The notes beneath the pieces were generated by a model. The model was given only the letters and a program-made list of their open reading frames with translations. It was not told the origin of the DNA and made no database searches. A stretch of 64,000 nucleotides of DNA, taken from Mesocentrotus franciscanus. Lineage: Eukaryota; Echinodermata; Echinoidea; Camarodonta; Strongylocentrotidae. The DNA lies in contig CP137668.1 of NCBI GenBank assembly GCA_037976565.1, positions 26,413,906 through 26,477,905 of the forward strand, given 5' to 3'. Both the position numbers and the translations under genes were made by a program. Shown in pieces: positions 21,455 through 34,874 of this stretch. Positions within the stretch are counted from its first letter, which is position 1, and every line of letters begins with the position of its first letter.

Positions 21455-23430
21455 AGAAAGAAATATATATTCCATATTATTCTGCATTATTTTGGATTAT
21501 TTTGGATTTGTGTGTGTGTTTCATTATAATGTTAAAAATGGAAGTAATTGTAAATTACTCAAATCCTCCAAAGTCTCTGAAGTTATAAGAACAATTCACT
21601 AGATTACATAGTATTTATAATTATATGAAGTGATTTCTCATAATTCATTTTCACGTTTTGGACCAGATGATGCAATGTGCTACATGTACATGTGACATGC
21701 CTGATTATGTTTCATAACAATTTAAGTTGTTATTAATAGAACATACACTCTGTTGTACTTTTGTCAAGTCGGAGCCAAGGCAAACAATCTCACGATGTGG
21801 GAGTGTAATGTATCCCTGCATGTACTTGCTCATTTCAATAGTGTTAGGTTAATATTTTGTAGTGCTCACCAAATCCGAGGAATATTCAATGAATCTGAAA
21901 TTCTTCATCTGCTTGTACATGTAACATACAAAATGAGATGCTAACTGCCACTGCTTCTATTTTACAAGAAGTTGCCCTTAAAAGTATTAAAAGGATTAGG
22001 CCCACTGCCATTCTTGTTAAATAAAACGTTGCTACTATATATCGTGCCAGGGCATATTTTGTTTTGAACACAAGAATTAGCCCCTATAAACATATAACTA
22101 CTTAGAATATTAGTGTGAACTCCACCCATTCTGCTCTCACCCCCATTCTGGATCTAGTATAGGTCTACTGTGCTTTTATAATTGTGAATGAAGGTGAGGA
22201 TTTTCCCCCTCGATTTCCCCTGCATTTGATTGTGTTGGTGTATAAAGGCTAAAGGGTATGCAGTATTGTAGGACACACCTGCACCCTAGCCTTCGGTTAG
22301 AGGTGTATGAGGGAACCGCTTGACTGAGCCGAGCCAACGTGTCACTCAGCCACTGAACTTTTTTAACTTATAAATATTTTGGGCTTCCGTTTCACTCTTA
22401 AAGTGGCTGAAAAATAGTATGTACAATTACATTGTATTTCTACTTTATGGGCTTCTAATTTATATATTTATTTATTTCTGACATTTATACAGGTTTACAT
22501 TTTCACCAATAGTGGGGGTGATCAATGAGGCCCTGTTTGTTATAAATTTATGGTAACTGTATTTACCCAACTTCTTCTGCAACTACATTTATTTACAGGA
22601 TGTGTAACAGCTGGCTATATTATAATATCTCCCACCCATCATATCTCAGGTATTACACACAAGCATAATGAGTCAGAAACACAGGAGTTGATTGTAATGC
22701 ATCCACCTCACACGGCCTGCATGCTACCAGCTGACTCATGCTTGATAGTCTATGTAAATGACACTTTAATTGACTTTTTTACACCTTTGCATAACGATTT
22801 TTAACTGCATCCACAATGTACACAATTCTATTGCCATTTTATTACCAGTATTTGTTTCAAAATATGCATTATGTGTAAATTTCCTCAGTATGTGATGCAT
22901 TTCATCAATAAACTCTCAGATTCATTGAAAATTTCAAAGTGGTATATGAAAAATAAAGTGGTCTGAGCTGTCTAGACTATCAGTGTACTTTGCTCTTCCC
23001 TAGACTGTTTCCAAATTTAGAATGTTGTAATCCTTGCTGGGTATTCGCTCATGCTTCATCATGCATAATCATGAGTGTGATTGAACATGAATATTCATGA
23101 ATGATGAATGCCACATGAATGTTGTAGCCAACAAGTGATAGCATTCTGATGTTCTATGTTCCAGTTGTTTCTGAATATTTTTGAGAGACTTAGCTGTAGC
23201 TTGTAGTGTTGTGAGAAGTTTTGTTTATTGCGTCAGATACATTGTCAAGTAGCTTCTTACCATTTGCAGCAAAAAGTAATTACAATTTTCAGTTTTCTGT
23301 TATCTCTCATTTTGGAGCAGAAAAAGAGCAACATGTACCATTCTTGAATACTGAAAAAGACTCCAACACTGCAGCTTATACTCTATAGGATACCGAAGTG
23401 CTAATGTCATATTCGCTCGTTGCCAAGCTC
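20340..23430. other. no gene; microsatellites at 21002-21033 and 21388-21451
   Basis: The span has an (AG)n run followed by a G run, and a long (CT)n run. Remaining sequence is AT-rich with no supported coding, RNA or element signal. Confidence 0.55.
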
Positions 23431-23432
23431 CA

Positions 23433-23696
23433 GGGGGGTGTTTCACAAAGACTAAGATCGACTTTACGTTGGACTTAACTATGACAGGCCATTCATGCCA
23501 CTGGTTGCTCTCACTATTGGTCTCTTAATTATGATATTTAGATAATATTTTGTAAAATCTGTAGATTTGTGACCACGATTTATACGTCCCTTCAGAGACC
23601 AATGCCAGTAAATGGTAAGAGCAAACAGTGGCATGAACGGCCTGCCATAGTTAAGTCCAACTTAAAGTCAATCTTAGTCTTTGTGAAACACCCCCC
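23433..23696. mobile_element. MITE with GGGTGTTTCACAAAG ends, copy 1
   Basis: The end GGGGGGTGTTTCACAAAGAC is inverted at the right end (GTCTTTGTGAAACACCCCCC, with AAGACTAAGAT continuing the match). Inner arms CATGCCACTG and CAGTGGCATG also pair. Related copies lie at 43684-43833 (partial) and 51085-51368. Confidence 0.85.
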
Positions 23697-26600
23697 AGGT
23701 TTAATACTGGTTTTAATCAATAGAGCCTGAGCAAGAGGTTCACCTCAAGTGATATCATTCAAGCTATGGGCTGGAGTAGGGCAAATTGAGTGTTTGGGGC
23801 TGGTGTGATCACCACGCCATTGTTTGTAAACCAGCAACCTTGACAACTTGGCCAGTATGACGTCACACTTCTGTACTTTATACAATGTAGGTGACTTGAC
23901 AGTTGGTCCTGCAACATTGCTCCAGGTTTTATTTTGGAACTTAATTCAGGAACTTCAGATTGCAATTAAATTACATTCAGGTTGGGTTTAGGGTTAAGGT
24001 TAGGTACTGTACATGTGCATGCATGGAGTTTGGTCCAGGGTTGAAGTTGGGAATTTGATTAGAGTAGGTAGTTAGGTACATGTATTAATGCATATTACAG
24101 AGTAGCCATCTAATGATGGCACTCATTGCAGTCTTATTCCTCTATAATCCTCTATAATCTGCAAATATTGATAAACATGTAGACTAAATTGACTGAAACT
24201 TGATACCTGAAACTGATATTCTTTATGAGGATTACTGATAGGCCTATAGTACCTATACTATGAAGGAATATCTAGTTAAACCAATAAATCATCCTTTTGT
24301 TCTTGTTTTTGTCATGAAGTGTTGGAAACAGTTGGAAGTATTGATGAAGTTTATTCAGAAATTGATGCCATTTTGGTAGAGCTTTTGATGTGGAAGTGCT
24401 GTTGATCAGTCATACAGTGTAAGATGTTTATTGTGTTTTTGTTTGTTTTTGTTTATATCTGCGGAACACTCACTGTAATAGCGGGTAAAGTAGCTACATT
24501 TACTTGTACATGTAGGGAATGTTGGGCCAAGGCTCATAGTGCATTTTATGTTTCCATTATTTGGCTTAGCAATGTTCAAAGATGCAATTTTGTAGAGCAT
24601 TCATCTCTAAACAAATAGGGTGGCTTCACAATTAACAGTGCCCTTACTGGCAAGCGGTGACAGGCCAATTTTTCTAGCATCAGGGCACATTTTTACATAG
24701 AATAGAGGCACATCAAATCTGCTTTGCGTATAACACTGATTGGAAAATTCACCCCTGACCAAAAGTGGCCATAATGGTCGATTTTGGCAAAAAAGTGGCC
24801 AAAAAGTGGCCAAAATGACCAAGACACTAAGAATTCTTTTTCCCCTGATAAGCTATCAAAAGTAAAACCTTTCCTACAAAAATTCGGATTAAATCCCCTT
24901 ATCTCCTAGAGTACATAAAAATGCCACGGCTGATATTTTTGTAGACTTTTTCCCGTAATGCATCACCTGAAATCGACTAAACACTGGTGTCGCTAGATGG
25001 CGCCGTGAATTGTGCATCCACCGTACTGATACATTCCCAATACTTCATTGCGCAACATTCACTCTCCTGGAGGTCTGAAGCCATTATCCTAGTTTCTTCA
25101 GTGAAGAAATAAAAAGGAATAAAACAAAACCACTCCGTCCATGACAAAAATTTGGAAGCTTTCCAAATAATAAGTGGTGAAAACTACATGGGCGTCAGCC
25201 TCCATGAAGCATGTTCATTGAATTGCTTTCAATCAGAGGGATCTGTACATGTACCGGGTATGTTCAATGTGGTTGGCTTGATGGTGGAGTTACCTCCATT
25301 CAAACTAACCAAATTCATTTTACAGTATGTCTACACGAAAACTGTATGGCCATACGATAAGTAATCTTTTCTTTTCTAGACAGTAATAAATGTATGAGAA
25401 AACGTCATTTATAAGCCAAATGTACGTTTGAAGATCATTTGGAATGTAAACTCTATAGAAATCAAGGTCCCTTTATACTTATAGCCTGAACCTTGTATCA
25501 TATGAAAACTGTATAACTGGACTGGCCTTATCGTGAGCGCCCTCTGGTGATCGGCCACTTGTCGTGTCGACTGACCTCTTCAAAACTAGTTTCTGTATAC
25601 TACCACTTTCTACTTGTCCTTGTACAATTTTGTTATCCAGTGTGTACATGACTGTACAGTGTATTGTACGATGTATACGATGATTCTCTCTACGACATTT
25701 CTTGGTAAAAGTTTCATATAAATTTTCTGGAGTATGAACTGGCCCTTAGTTCAGTGAGGTTGGCACAATGGTGGAGTCGGTTAGCTCTCGCCAGGGATGG
25801 ATATAATTGAGAGGATGGCGCATGCATGGTACAAAGTTAATTTGTTGATTACCGATGTAAAGGGTGGGTGTACTAGGGGATGGTTTGTGCTATGTGTCCA
25901 TTGGGGATTACGAGATGGAGGTTCATTTTCTATTGATGAAGTCATTGCTCTTTCAGCAACAGATAGCCATGTACAGTACATGTACTTTTCACAACCTAGC
26001 ATACATGGAATAATATCAATCCATTTTGACTCAATAAGTCATTATAAAAAGCTGTAATTCTAACAGAATTTAATGCTATGATTACGAGATGAATGAATTT
26101 ATTTTAAATAGTTTTATTTTGCTGCAAGGTATTTTTTCTTTCTTCCTTTGTTTTCTGTTTTAAGGATTTTTACAGTGTCGGATGCAAACTCCGCTTCATA
26201 AAAATCTATTTTTTATATTATAATCTTCGTGTGCTGGGAGTTTGGGACTAAGTTAAGTTGCTAATTAGTCTTTATTCATCAGCCATTATATGTCATTAAA
26301 AAATAGTAATGACTTGTTACATGCCTGATTTTACTCAAACCTTGAAAATATTGTTGTGTATATATATGTTTCTACTTTTAATCAAATCAAATTGTCTAAG
26401 GGCTGAACGTACCCTTTAACTTACACCTGCCTGGAAACAGACTATATGGCATAATTAGAATCAATGCAAATTCTATTAAAGTCAATCATTTAAATATGAC
26501 AAGAGCATTTTGAAGTGCTTGGGGTCCTGAAGAAGAGACTAAAAACCCCACTTCATATAGGCAGGGCAGACAGCCAATCATTCATGCATATTAATAAGAC

Positions 26601-27138
26601 AGCAGTGGCTTTACCTTGGCTTGATAAACAGTCATTGTGTCAGAGGGACCATCACAACACTATACTATGAGGTAATGAGTAATCTGATCATGCAGTACCG
26701 CCTAGGAGAGTAGACATTGGTGCTTTCTGGTGACCTGGCATGATCTATAAATAGTTACACTGCAGTAGTCTTGTGTGTGCAGACACGTTGGGCATTAGGG
26801 TTCTGTGTTGGATGCAAGATTATCCTTTTTTTTTGCAGATTGGAAAGTCTCAACCAGACTTAGAATTAATTACTGAAGATAGAGAAGAAGATATTTTTGT
26901 TGTAAAATTATTGTTTTAATGTCTTTGATTGATAGAAATTCAATTTGAAAAGAAAGAGGTAGCCCTATATTCAAATTGCATTAGAGGTTACAGTATATTA
27001 AGCACATGCCCCGGCTCTGCCACTAGGTTGATTTTTCTTTAAAATGCTTGACAATTGATCTCATCTTTCTTGCTCTTAGCAGAATTCCAGTCTGTGATTT
27101 GTAAAATCAAATAAATGTATTTATAATTCTACACAACC
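23697..27138. other. no gene; one weak exon candidate
   Basis: Apart from the candidate at 26839-26919 I see no supported feature. The TGGCCAAAAAGTGGCC run near 24780 is a short local repeat. Confidence 0.45.
26839..26919 (+). CDS. weak candidate terminal exon
   Basis: A good acceptor (a T run then GCAG) is followed by 26 open codons, IGKSQPDLELITEDREED then IFVVKLLF, and TAA. The first part is hydrophilic with a protein-like composition. No partner exon or family is recognised; it may be chance in AT-rich DNA. Confidence 0.12.
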   Translation: MGKSQPDLELITEDREEDIFVVKLLF

Positions 27139-27168
27139 AAAAGGTGCACCTTTTACTTACCGGTAAGT
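27139..27168. repeat. two abutting perfect palindromes
   Basis: AAAAGGTGCACCTTTT (27139-27154) and ACTTACCGGTAAGT (27155-27168) are each exactly self-complementary and touch with no spacer. Confidence 0.9.
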
Positions 27169-30100
27169 TTGAGAATTTTGAGTGAAAAATGATACAAGTT
27201 GTATTGTGCTCTAGCTACATGTAGCCTACATGTATGTGCATTTGAAATCAGTTGATTTAAACTGTAGTCTTCTTGTTTATTTCTTTTCTTGCATAGTTTT
27301 TATTTATAAAAAAAAAGGGCATTCTTGTGACTCTTGTTACTTTCTCTCAGTTATCAAGCCATTGATTGATGGTGCGACATACATAATACATGATTACATG
27401 TACATTATAAGGCCACATAAAAATGAACCTAAAACTGAGCATATTGTATTCCTATATTGTATTACTATTAGAGTCTGAACTCTGAAGACTTTTCAAAGCA
27501 TGGTTTGAAACTTGAATGAAACGTGCAAAATAGGCTGCATCTCCTTGAGATAATTTCCCAATGCTAGAAAAACAAGATATATGCAGTCTGTGCCAAGTAT
27601 GAAATACTTCTCAAATCTGATGAAATTAATGAAAGTAGGGCAAAAGATTGAGGGACTTACTTATTAAGAACTTGAGGAAGTTCTGTCTATAAGTAAGCAC
27701 GTCTTTAGCAGCGTTATATATCATCTTGAACATTTAACCACAAACTTCTTGAAACTTTGGTAAATAATGATGTAGATTTTGACTGAAGTCCCGCAAAATA
27801 TAGACTTATGACAATTAATTGATTTTGAAGCAACATATGGCATGCTGGACTCGATTTCCCCCCTTTATTTGCATGAAATTTATGATAATGTAAGAGAGAT
27901 AAAGATTCTTTTCAACTTTGAATGTGATAAGGATCGATGTACAAAATTAATTCCCTTTTATCCACTGCTAACTGGGTCTGCTTTTCAAAGACCAAGGAAA
28001 TATGATGATTAGACTTCCAACTTGGTGTGTGTATTATTCCAAAGTGAGTCAGTTGTGTATAGCCTGCATATGCATGTAGAAAAGCGAATGGGGAATGTGC
28101 GAGTGTGTATGTGTGTATTTGCTGTGCAGCTAAAATGGCAACCCCCATTGAGCATTTCCCCAGCCAATATTGCATGAATCGCACAGACAGATCTAAGAGT
28201 CTACATTCATTCGTACCCATACACACACTACACACACACATTCAAAGAGAGAGATAGAAAGAGGGTGGCCTGGATACTGAAATAGCATAGTGATTGCTAA
28301 GCTCCTACAGTCAGTGAAAGAATGGAGAGAGAAGTCTATGGATTGTAAGGCCGACGCTATATAATACCGCACCATCGTCGTAGCAAAAAACTGGCGGAAA
28401 ATCCGGAGAGTGGAACTATTTATGGCCGATCGAATGATCTCAGAGCGAATGGAATATAAGTTTTGACGCTTGGCACAAGTTTGAGGTATGTGTTACAGAC
28501 TGAGGATTATACAAGTCTGAAAGTCAGATTGTTATGGTATAATAGTTTGAAGTTTTTTAATATTGTTGAATGATCCTAAATCCAAATCTGCGTTAGCCCT
28601 GAGTCATGATGTATGGTTGGGTAATTATGTTTTGTTTCTAAAAATATGCGTCAGTACTTGCAGTGCTTTGCCATCTCATGTATCACCAGAGTAGTGTAAC
28701 ATGAGAGCAACCTCCTCCCAGCGCATTATTATGCTAATTGTCAATGTGTCTATTATGATATTGTAAATCGGTCAAGCGAATCAGCTGTTCTTGATAATCA
28801 CGCAAAGAATGCCATTTAGAGATTGGGCGAGTCTGACATCATATCTCACCAACCTGCTGTAAACTTTTGAACCCGGTGGGGGGATGCAAAAGTATTTTTT
28901 GTATGGATTCATAGATATTTTGTTACTGTATCATTAAGTGGTCGGATGTGTGAAGTATGAAGACAAATTTATGTAAGTGCATTGTACCTTGTAGTGCAAA
29001 CTGCAAAGGCAAAGAGTGGATAGAGAGGGAGAGAGAGAGAGAGAGGGGGGAGGGAGAGAAGGGTGGGGTGGAAATGTTTAGGGGTGGGGATGGAGAAAGA
29101 GGCAATTTTAACAGAATGATCAAGAAAGAGAAAATATAAAGTAGGCCTACATACAGAATTGGGAAAAATAAAAAGAGGAAATATATAGGAAACAGTATAT
29201 AATTAGGAAAGACAATAATAACAAAAAGAAATGAGGCAAATACAGAAAGGGTTTGTAATATACATGTACATGTATGCAGGAAAACATGTAAGTCTGCTTT
29301 TTAAATGTCCTCGGTTGTTATTGGATCTTGATACACAGTTATGAATGATCATGACACAGCAATGATATGGGGTAATATTATTATTAACCAAAGCAGTATT
29401 TTACAAACTCCATCATGCTTTTGCCAATAATTACTATGTAGGCTACATCTTTCTACAGTGAAACTAATTGCTTTAATGACTGACCACCTACCTATAAAGA
29501 CCACATTTTCTGTTTCCCTTGAATATTATTGGGAAAACCCCATGATGTAATTGACAACCAAGCCTTGTAGGATAATGGCATTGGACTGTTTTATTTCCAT
29601 GTAGGCCTTCTTGAAATTATTTTTCAGCCACAAAGTGGTGTTTCAAAAAGTCTTTTTATTCACATTGTTTTGTGGGTTGTGACTACCGGGTACTCTTTTT
29701 CCAACCTAATGTTTATCTTTATCTAAACTTTACCCATTTATTGACTCTCAAGTAACCTCTTTTTTTAACAGTCATTTCCTTTATAAAAACCCATTGTCTT
29801 CGTATATCTGTAGGCCTTTTATGCGAAGTCACCATATATCTTTATATAGGCCTTCATCAATTACGAGCAATGACATTCCTGCAGTGTACAATTCCCATAT
29901 TCATGAGCAGTTATACTTATAGATGCATTGAAGGAAATTACAGTACATTGCAGTGATTGTTCCTATTAATTCCAGATTTGAGATTGCCTATATCATTGGC
30001 CTACATGTACACCTGTTTTGTAAGGTGATTTCAAAGTCCATTTTGCAAATGGTCATTTGTAGTTGATAAAAAGGGATTAGGTAAGGCCTCAAGGTACACA

Positions 30101-30547
30101 TGCAAATTTTGCATCTTACATTGAAAAAAAAACTTGTGGCTATGAAGTTATAACATGGAGTAACAAGAAATTATTAGGGTTGAACACCACATAGACTTGT
30201 AGATGACTTGGCCACCTTTCAGAGTTTTACTGTTGACAATTTTGTTTTCCTTTTGTTTTGTTAATCTTTTAAAACCTTTACTCATTGGATTTGAAGCAAG
30301 TGGCTTTTGGGAGGTTGTCTATCCGAAAGACCAACATCGTCACTCTGTAGTTTTTCACACTATAGCTCTTGGTACACATGCACTGTAACTCTTGCATTGA
30401 CAGAAAAGCTAACCTTACCATATCCCTTACCAAGTTCATCACAAGTTCACATTATGGGGGAGCGAAAAAAATACACAGAAGCAGGAAAACTTAAAAAATG
30501 CTCTGGTAAGAGAACAATAGTCAATATACAACATGTACAGTAGTACT
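27169..30547. other. no gene; GA microsatellite at 29021-29060
   Basis: A (GA)n and G-rich run is the only clear low-complexity feature, and it explains the local open frames. A TATA-like TATATAATACC near 28359 has no supported gene downstream. Confidence 0.5.
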
Positions 30548-31066
30548 TTAAAGATACTATGTCCCTTTTGCAGTCAACATCAAATTCTGTAGAACTTTGC
30601 AGGAATTATGAATATGTCATTTATGTCCTATCTGTGAAATTTAAACGTTAGCAGTGTCCTAATATTCAAATTATGCAAGGAAACCCGTTTACTAGCTAGA
30701 CTTCACTGGTAGACACTATTGAGTGACTGACTGGCTTTTTTCATCTTTGGTAATAACATACATAAAATGAGCTGTAAAGGGTACATGAAAATTTGTCTAC
30801 ATCAATAACCCACTTCTTGTAATGGCCAAAATTAAACTGATTGAATCTTTGCGCAGCATAAAACGTACGACCATTCGGTACAATGGTCTGAAAAATCAGA
30901 CTATTACTTACTGGCTCTATAGCTCCTAAATCAATTTGACAACTAATAGTCTTTATTTTCCCCTTTTTTAGGGAAGTTCTAAATTAGTATTGTCTTTCAA
31001 ATGCAGTTAGAATTTAACCTTTTCATTTTTTGGGGCTGCAAATGGGACTTAGTAGCCTACCTTTAA
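30548..31066 (-). mobile_element. TTAA MITE family A, copy 1 (reverse orientation)
   Basis: TTAA at 30548-30551 and 31063-31066 flanks ends AGATACTATGTCCC and GGGACTTAGTAGCCTACCT. The interior is the reverse complement of the copy at 39668-40203 along nearly its whole length, sharing for example CAAATTCTGTAGAACTTTGC and GAGCTGTAAAGGGTACATG. Confidence 0.85.
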
Positions 31067-32606
31067 TATAAATGTGAGAAAATCAAACTAATACAAAACC
31101 TAATTGTAGAGCTCCTGCAAACAGGAAAAGTATTTTTTACATGGGGGGTAGCAATTTTGTTCTCTTTGCTTGTCAGAGAGTTTTGAGACACATAGTGCCT
31201 GTAGAGGTTGTAGCAGAACCCCCCTCTCTATAAATATAAGAGGTTTGTTAGACCCGTGCAACCTTCTATAAACTCTGGTGCTGCCCCTGTTGTCATGTAC
31301 ATGTAGCCTACATCATACATGTACTGAGTACAATTAAAATATGAGAATTTAAATAGCTTTGTAGATTAGGCAGTGTATGTTAGTTGTAGTTGTTACCAGT
31401 GCAATTGGTTGTTAGCCAGTGCCTTAAATCTGTTGAGAGCCAGAAGGGTGTAAAATATAGGCCTACTGTACATGAAATTACCTACATACATGTACATGTA
31501 ATTTACCATCCATTCGAAAGACTTTCTGGCCCAACAGGCAACAGACAATACAGCTGTAAAATGCCATTCCTCTTTAGTTGTAGGCCTACATGTACATGTA
31601 TGTGTAAGTTCAAAAGTTGACTAGATAATAGGTTTTATTCTGTATTGGCCTATATTATATATGACACTCTCTTGTGTGACTCACAGGTTTACTCTACTAC
31701 TTGTTGTAACTGATAATAATCTGCAATTTTACAACTGGGTGTATGAAATACCACTGCAGTACCTTCAGTTTGATTAGTCTCGGTATTCAGTCATTATTTT
31801 AAAGAAGATGATAAAGGAAGTGAGCTTTGAAGATCAGATTCGTTTTGAGTAGCAAACAAAAGGGGAAAATAAACTTTTCCTGCAAGATTCACTAAGCGAA
31901 CTGTTGTACACTCTATGTTCAGTGGTTTGTTTTAAGGAATCATTTAGGCCAAGTATATGAATGACTTTTGTTCTTATATTTCTTTAAAAAAAACAGGTAT
32001 TCAGTATAAATTTCCTTGAATGAAGTGAGACCAGTGTCCTTCATCAAAAACTCAATGTCAAATTAATATCTTAAAGTTATGTTGCTGTTTCCACACTGCA
32101 TGTTTGCACATAAAAACTACAGATTTTACCATCACTAGGTAAAGATAATAAAACTGTAGTCTGGAACACAGAAGACTAGTATACTTGCCATTCAATAATT
32201 TCACAGCATATAATATGTCTAAACCAAGTCTGTGTTTGCAGACTACATATGAACAGTTAGATTGATGAGGGTGTTACATAACTTGACCAGTCAACCACCA
32301 GCGGTCATCATCCAATTGTCAGTGGTCTAATCATCATTATCTGGGAGTTAACCAAATTTAATGGTGTGAGTCATTACCATTGTGCACATCATCAAAGATA
32401 AAGATTAGTCTCCAGAGATCAGACCCTGCTCAGTAAGTTCAAGGTCACTCGTACTCGATTCAATAGACCATTCAGTGCAGAAATACACAGACAGGAGTTG
32501 TGAGTTGTTCAACTGTAGAAAGTTATTTTTTAAAAAGGCTTGTTGGGGGAAAAAGGGATGTGGCAAGATGATCTCATAAAAGATGATCTGCCATGAATGA
32601 AAGGTA
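31067..32606. other. no gene; nothing beyond dispersed short motifs
   Basis: One arm of the AGAAGGG mini-hairpin family occurs at 31434-31450, and several TACATGTA and TAGGCCTA palindromes cluster at 31300-31600. There is no coding support. Confidence 0.5.
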
Positions 32607-34490
32607 TTTTTATGCCTCCGCCACCGAAGGTGGTGCCGGAGGCATCATGTTTTTGGGTTGTCCGTCCGTACGTCCGTACGTCCGTACGTCCGTACGTCCG
32701 TAAGTCCGTACGTCCGTGCGTCCGTGCGTCTGTACGTCCGTCCGTACGTCCGTCCCGTTTGACCGTTATCACAATATCTCAAGAACCATTTAAGATTTAA
32801 ACTTAAGACTCGGGAATAGTATTTATCACCATAGGAAGACGATCTGATTAGATTTTGGAGTACGTAGGTCAAAGGTCACAGGTCACAGAGGTCAACTTAT
32901 GAAATTCCTTGTATTGAGTTTGTTAGCGCGATATCTCAAGAACCATTTGAGATTTAAACTTCAAACTTAAGGATAGTATGTATCACCATAGGAAGATGAT
33001 CTGATTAGATTTTGGAGCACGTATGTCAAAGGTCAAGGGTCACAGAGGTCAACTTATGAAATTCCATATATTGAGATTGTTATCATGATATCTCAAGAAC
33101 CACTGGAGATTTAAACTTCAAACTTAGTGATAGTGTGTATCACTATAGGAAAACAATCTGATTATATTTTGGAGCACGTAGGTCAAAGGTCAAGGGTCAT
33201 AGAGGTCAACTTATGAAATTCCATACATTGAGATTGTTATCATGATATCTCAAGAACCACTGGAGATGTAAGAACTTCAAACTTAAGGATAGTATGTATC
33301 ACCATAGGAAGACGATCTGATTAGATTTTGGAGCACGTAGGCCAAAGGTCAAGGGTCACAGAGGTCAACTTATGAAATTCCATACATTGAGATTATCATA
33401 ATATCTCAAGAACCACTGGAGATTTAAACTTCAAACTTAATGATAGTGTGTATCACCATAGGAAGACAATCTGATTAGATTTTGGAGCACGTAGGTCAAA
33501 GGTCAAGGGTCACAGAGGTCAACTTATGAAATTCCATACATTGAGATCGTTATCACGATATCTCAAGAACCATTTAAGATTTAAACTTAAGACTCGGGAA
33601 TAGTATTTATCACCATAGGAAGACGATCTGATTAGATTTTGGAGTACGTAGGTCAAAGGTCACAGGTCACAGAGGTCAACTTATGAAATTCCTTGTATTG
33701 AGTTTGTTAGCGCGATATCTCAAGAACCATTTGAGATTTAAACTTCAAACTTAAGGATAGTATGTATCACCATAGGAAGACGATCTGATTAGATTTTGGA
33801 GCACGTATGTCAAAGGTCAAGGGTCACAGAGGTCAACTTATGAAATTCCATACATTGAGATTGTTATCATGATATCTCAAGAACCACTGGAGATTTAAAC
33901 TTCAAACTTAGTGATAGTGTGTATCACTATAGGAAAACAATCTGATTATATTTTGGAGCACGTAGGTCAAAGGTCAAGGGTCATAGAGGTCAACTTATGA
34001 AATTCCATACATTGAGATTGTTATCATGATATCTCAAGAACCACTGGAGATGTAAAACTTCAAACTTAAGGATAGTATGTATCACCATAGGAAGACGATC
34101 TGATTAGATTTTGGAGCACGTAGGCCAAAGGTCAAGGGTCACAGAGGTCAACTTATGAAATTCCATACATTGAGATTGTTATCATAATATCTCAAGAACC
34201 ACTGGAGATTTAAACTTCAAACTTAATGATAGTGTGTATCACCATAGGAAGACAATCTGATTAGATTTTGGAGCACGTAGGTCAAAGGTCAAGGGTCACA
34301 GAGGTCAACTTATGAAATTCCATACATTGAGATCGTTATCGCGATATCTCAAGAACCACTGGAGAATTTTCACTTCAAACTTAATGATAGTATGTATCAC
34401 CATAGGAAGACGATCTGTTTAGATTTTGGAGCATGTAGGTCAAGGGTCACAGAGGTCAACTTGTGAAATTCCATGTCTTCAGCTCGTTTA
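32607..34490. mobile_element. GCCTCCGCC-end element with about 157-bp tandem units
   Basis: The element starts TTTTTATGCCTCCGCC, with a hairpin CCACCGAAGGTGG beside it. An (ACGTCCGT)n minisatellite follows (32658-32757), then 11 units of about 157 bp marked by ATCTCAAGAACCA, CATAGGAAGA and AGGTCAAAGGTCA. Units repeat at higher order: 32765-33548 and 33549-34332 are near-identical at a constant offset of 784 bp. No right inverted end is visible, so the element is truncated or interrupted. Confidence 0.85.
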
Positions 34491-34569
34491 ATATGACTTT
34501 ACATTTGATATTCGATATGATGTAATTTTAATGGAATTTCTGAAAGGATTATGCTTTTATTGCAAGACT

Positions 34570-34740
34570 TTTCGCCTGTAGAGTATGACGTCACTCGGTG
34601 TTGAGGCTGGTGTTGAGCTATCGATAACGCGATCGGTATCGTCCTTCTAAACTGACCGTCGGTGTTGGAGCTCGGTTTAGCAGCCTTTCCATGCTCTCAA
34701 CACCAACACCAACACCGAACACCGTACTTGAAATCACTCA
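34570..34740. repeat. inverted repeat of GGTGTTG-rich arms
   Basis: CGGTGTTGAGGCTGGTGTTG near 34595 is mirrored by CAACACCAACACCGAACACC near 34700. A CRE palindrome, TGACGTCA, lies just before the left arm. It separates the two GCCTCCGC elements. Confidence 0.55.
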
Positions 34741-34874
34741 ATGTCTTATGGGTACACAGTTCATGAGAAAAGCAAAGGCACTGACAATTGAATTTCATAT
34801 GCAGCGCATGTCATTCTTTAAAAAAATCAAATGAAAACGAGCTTTAATTCTTTATAATGGCAATACATGGTTAC

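Noticed and set aside
25749..25800. tRNA-like TGGTGGAGTCGGTTAGC
   Set aside because: It has an A-box-like segment but no B-box at tRNA spacing and no cloverleaf.
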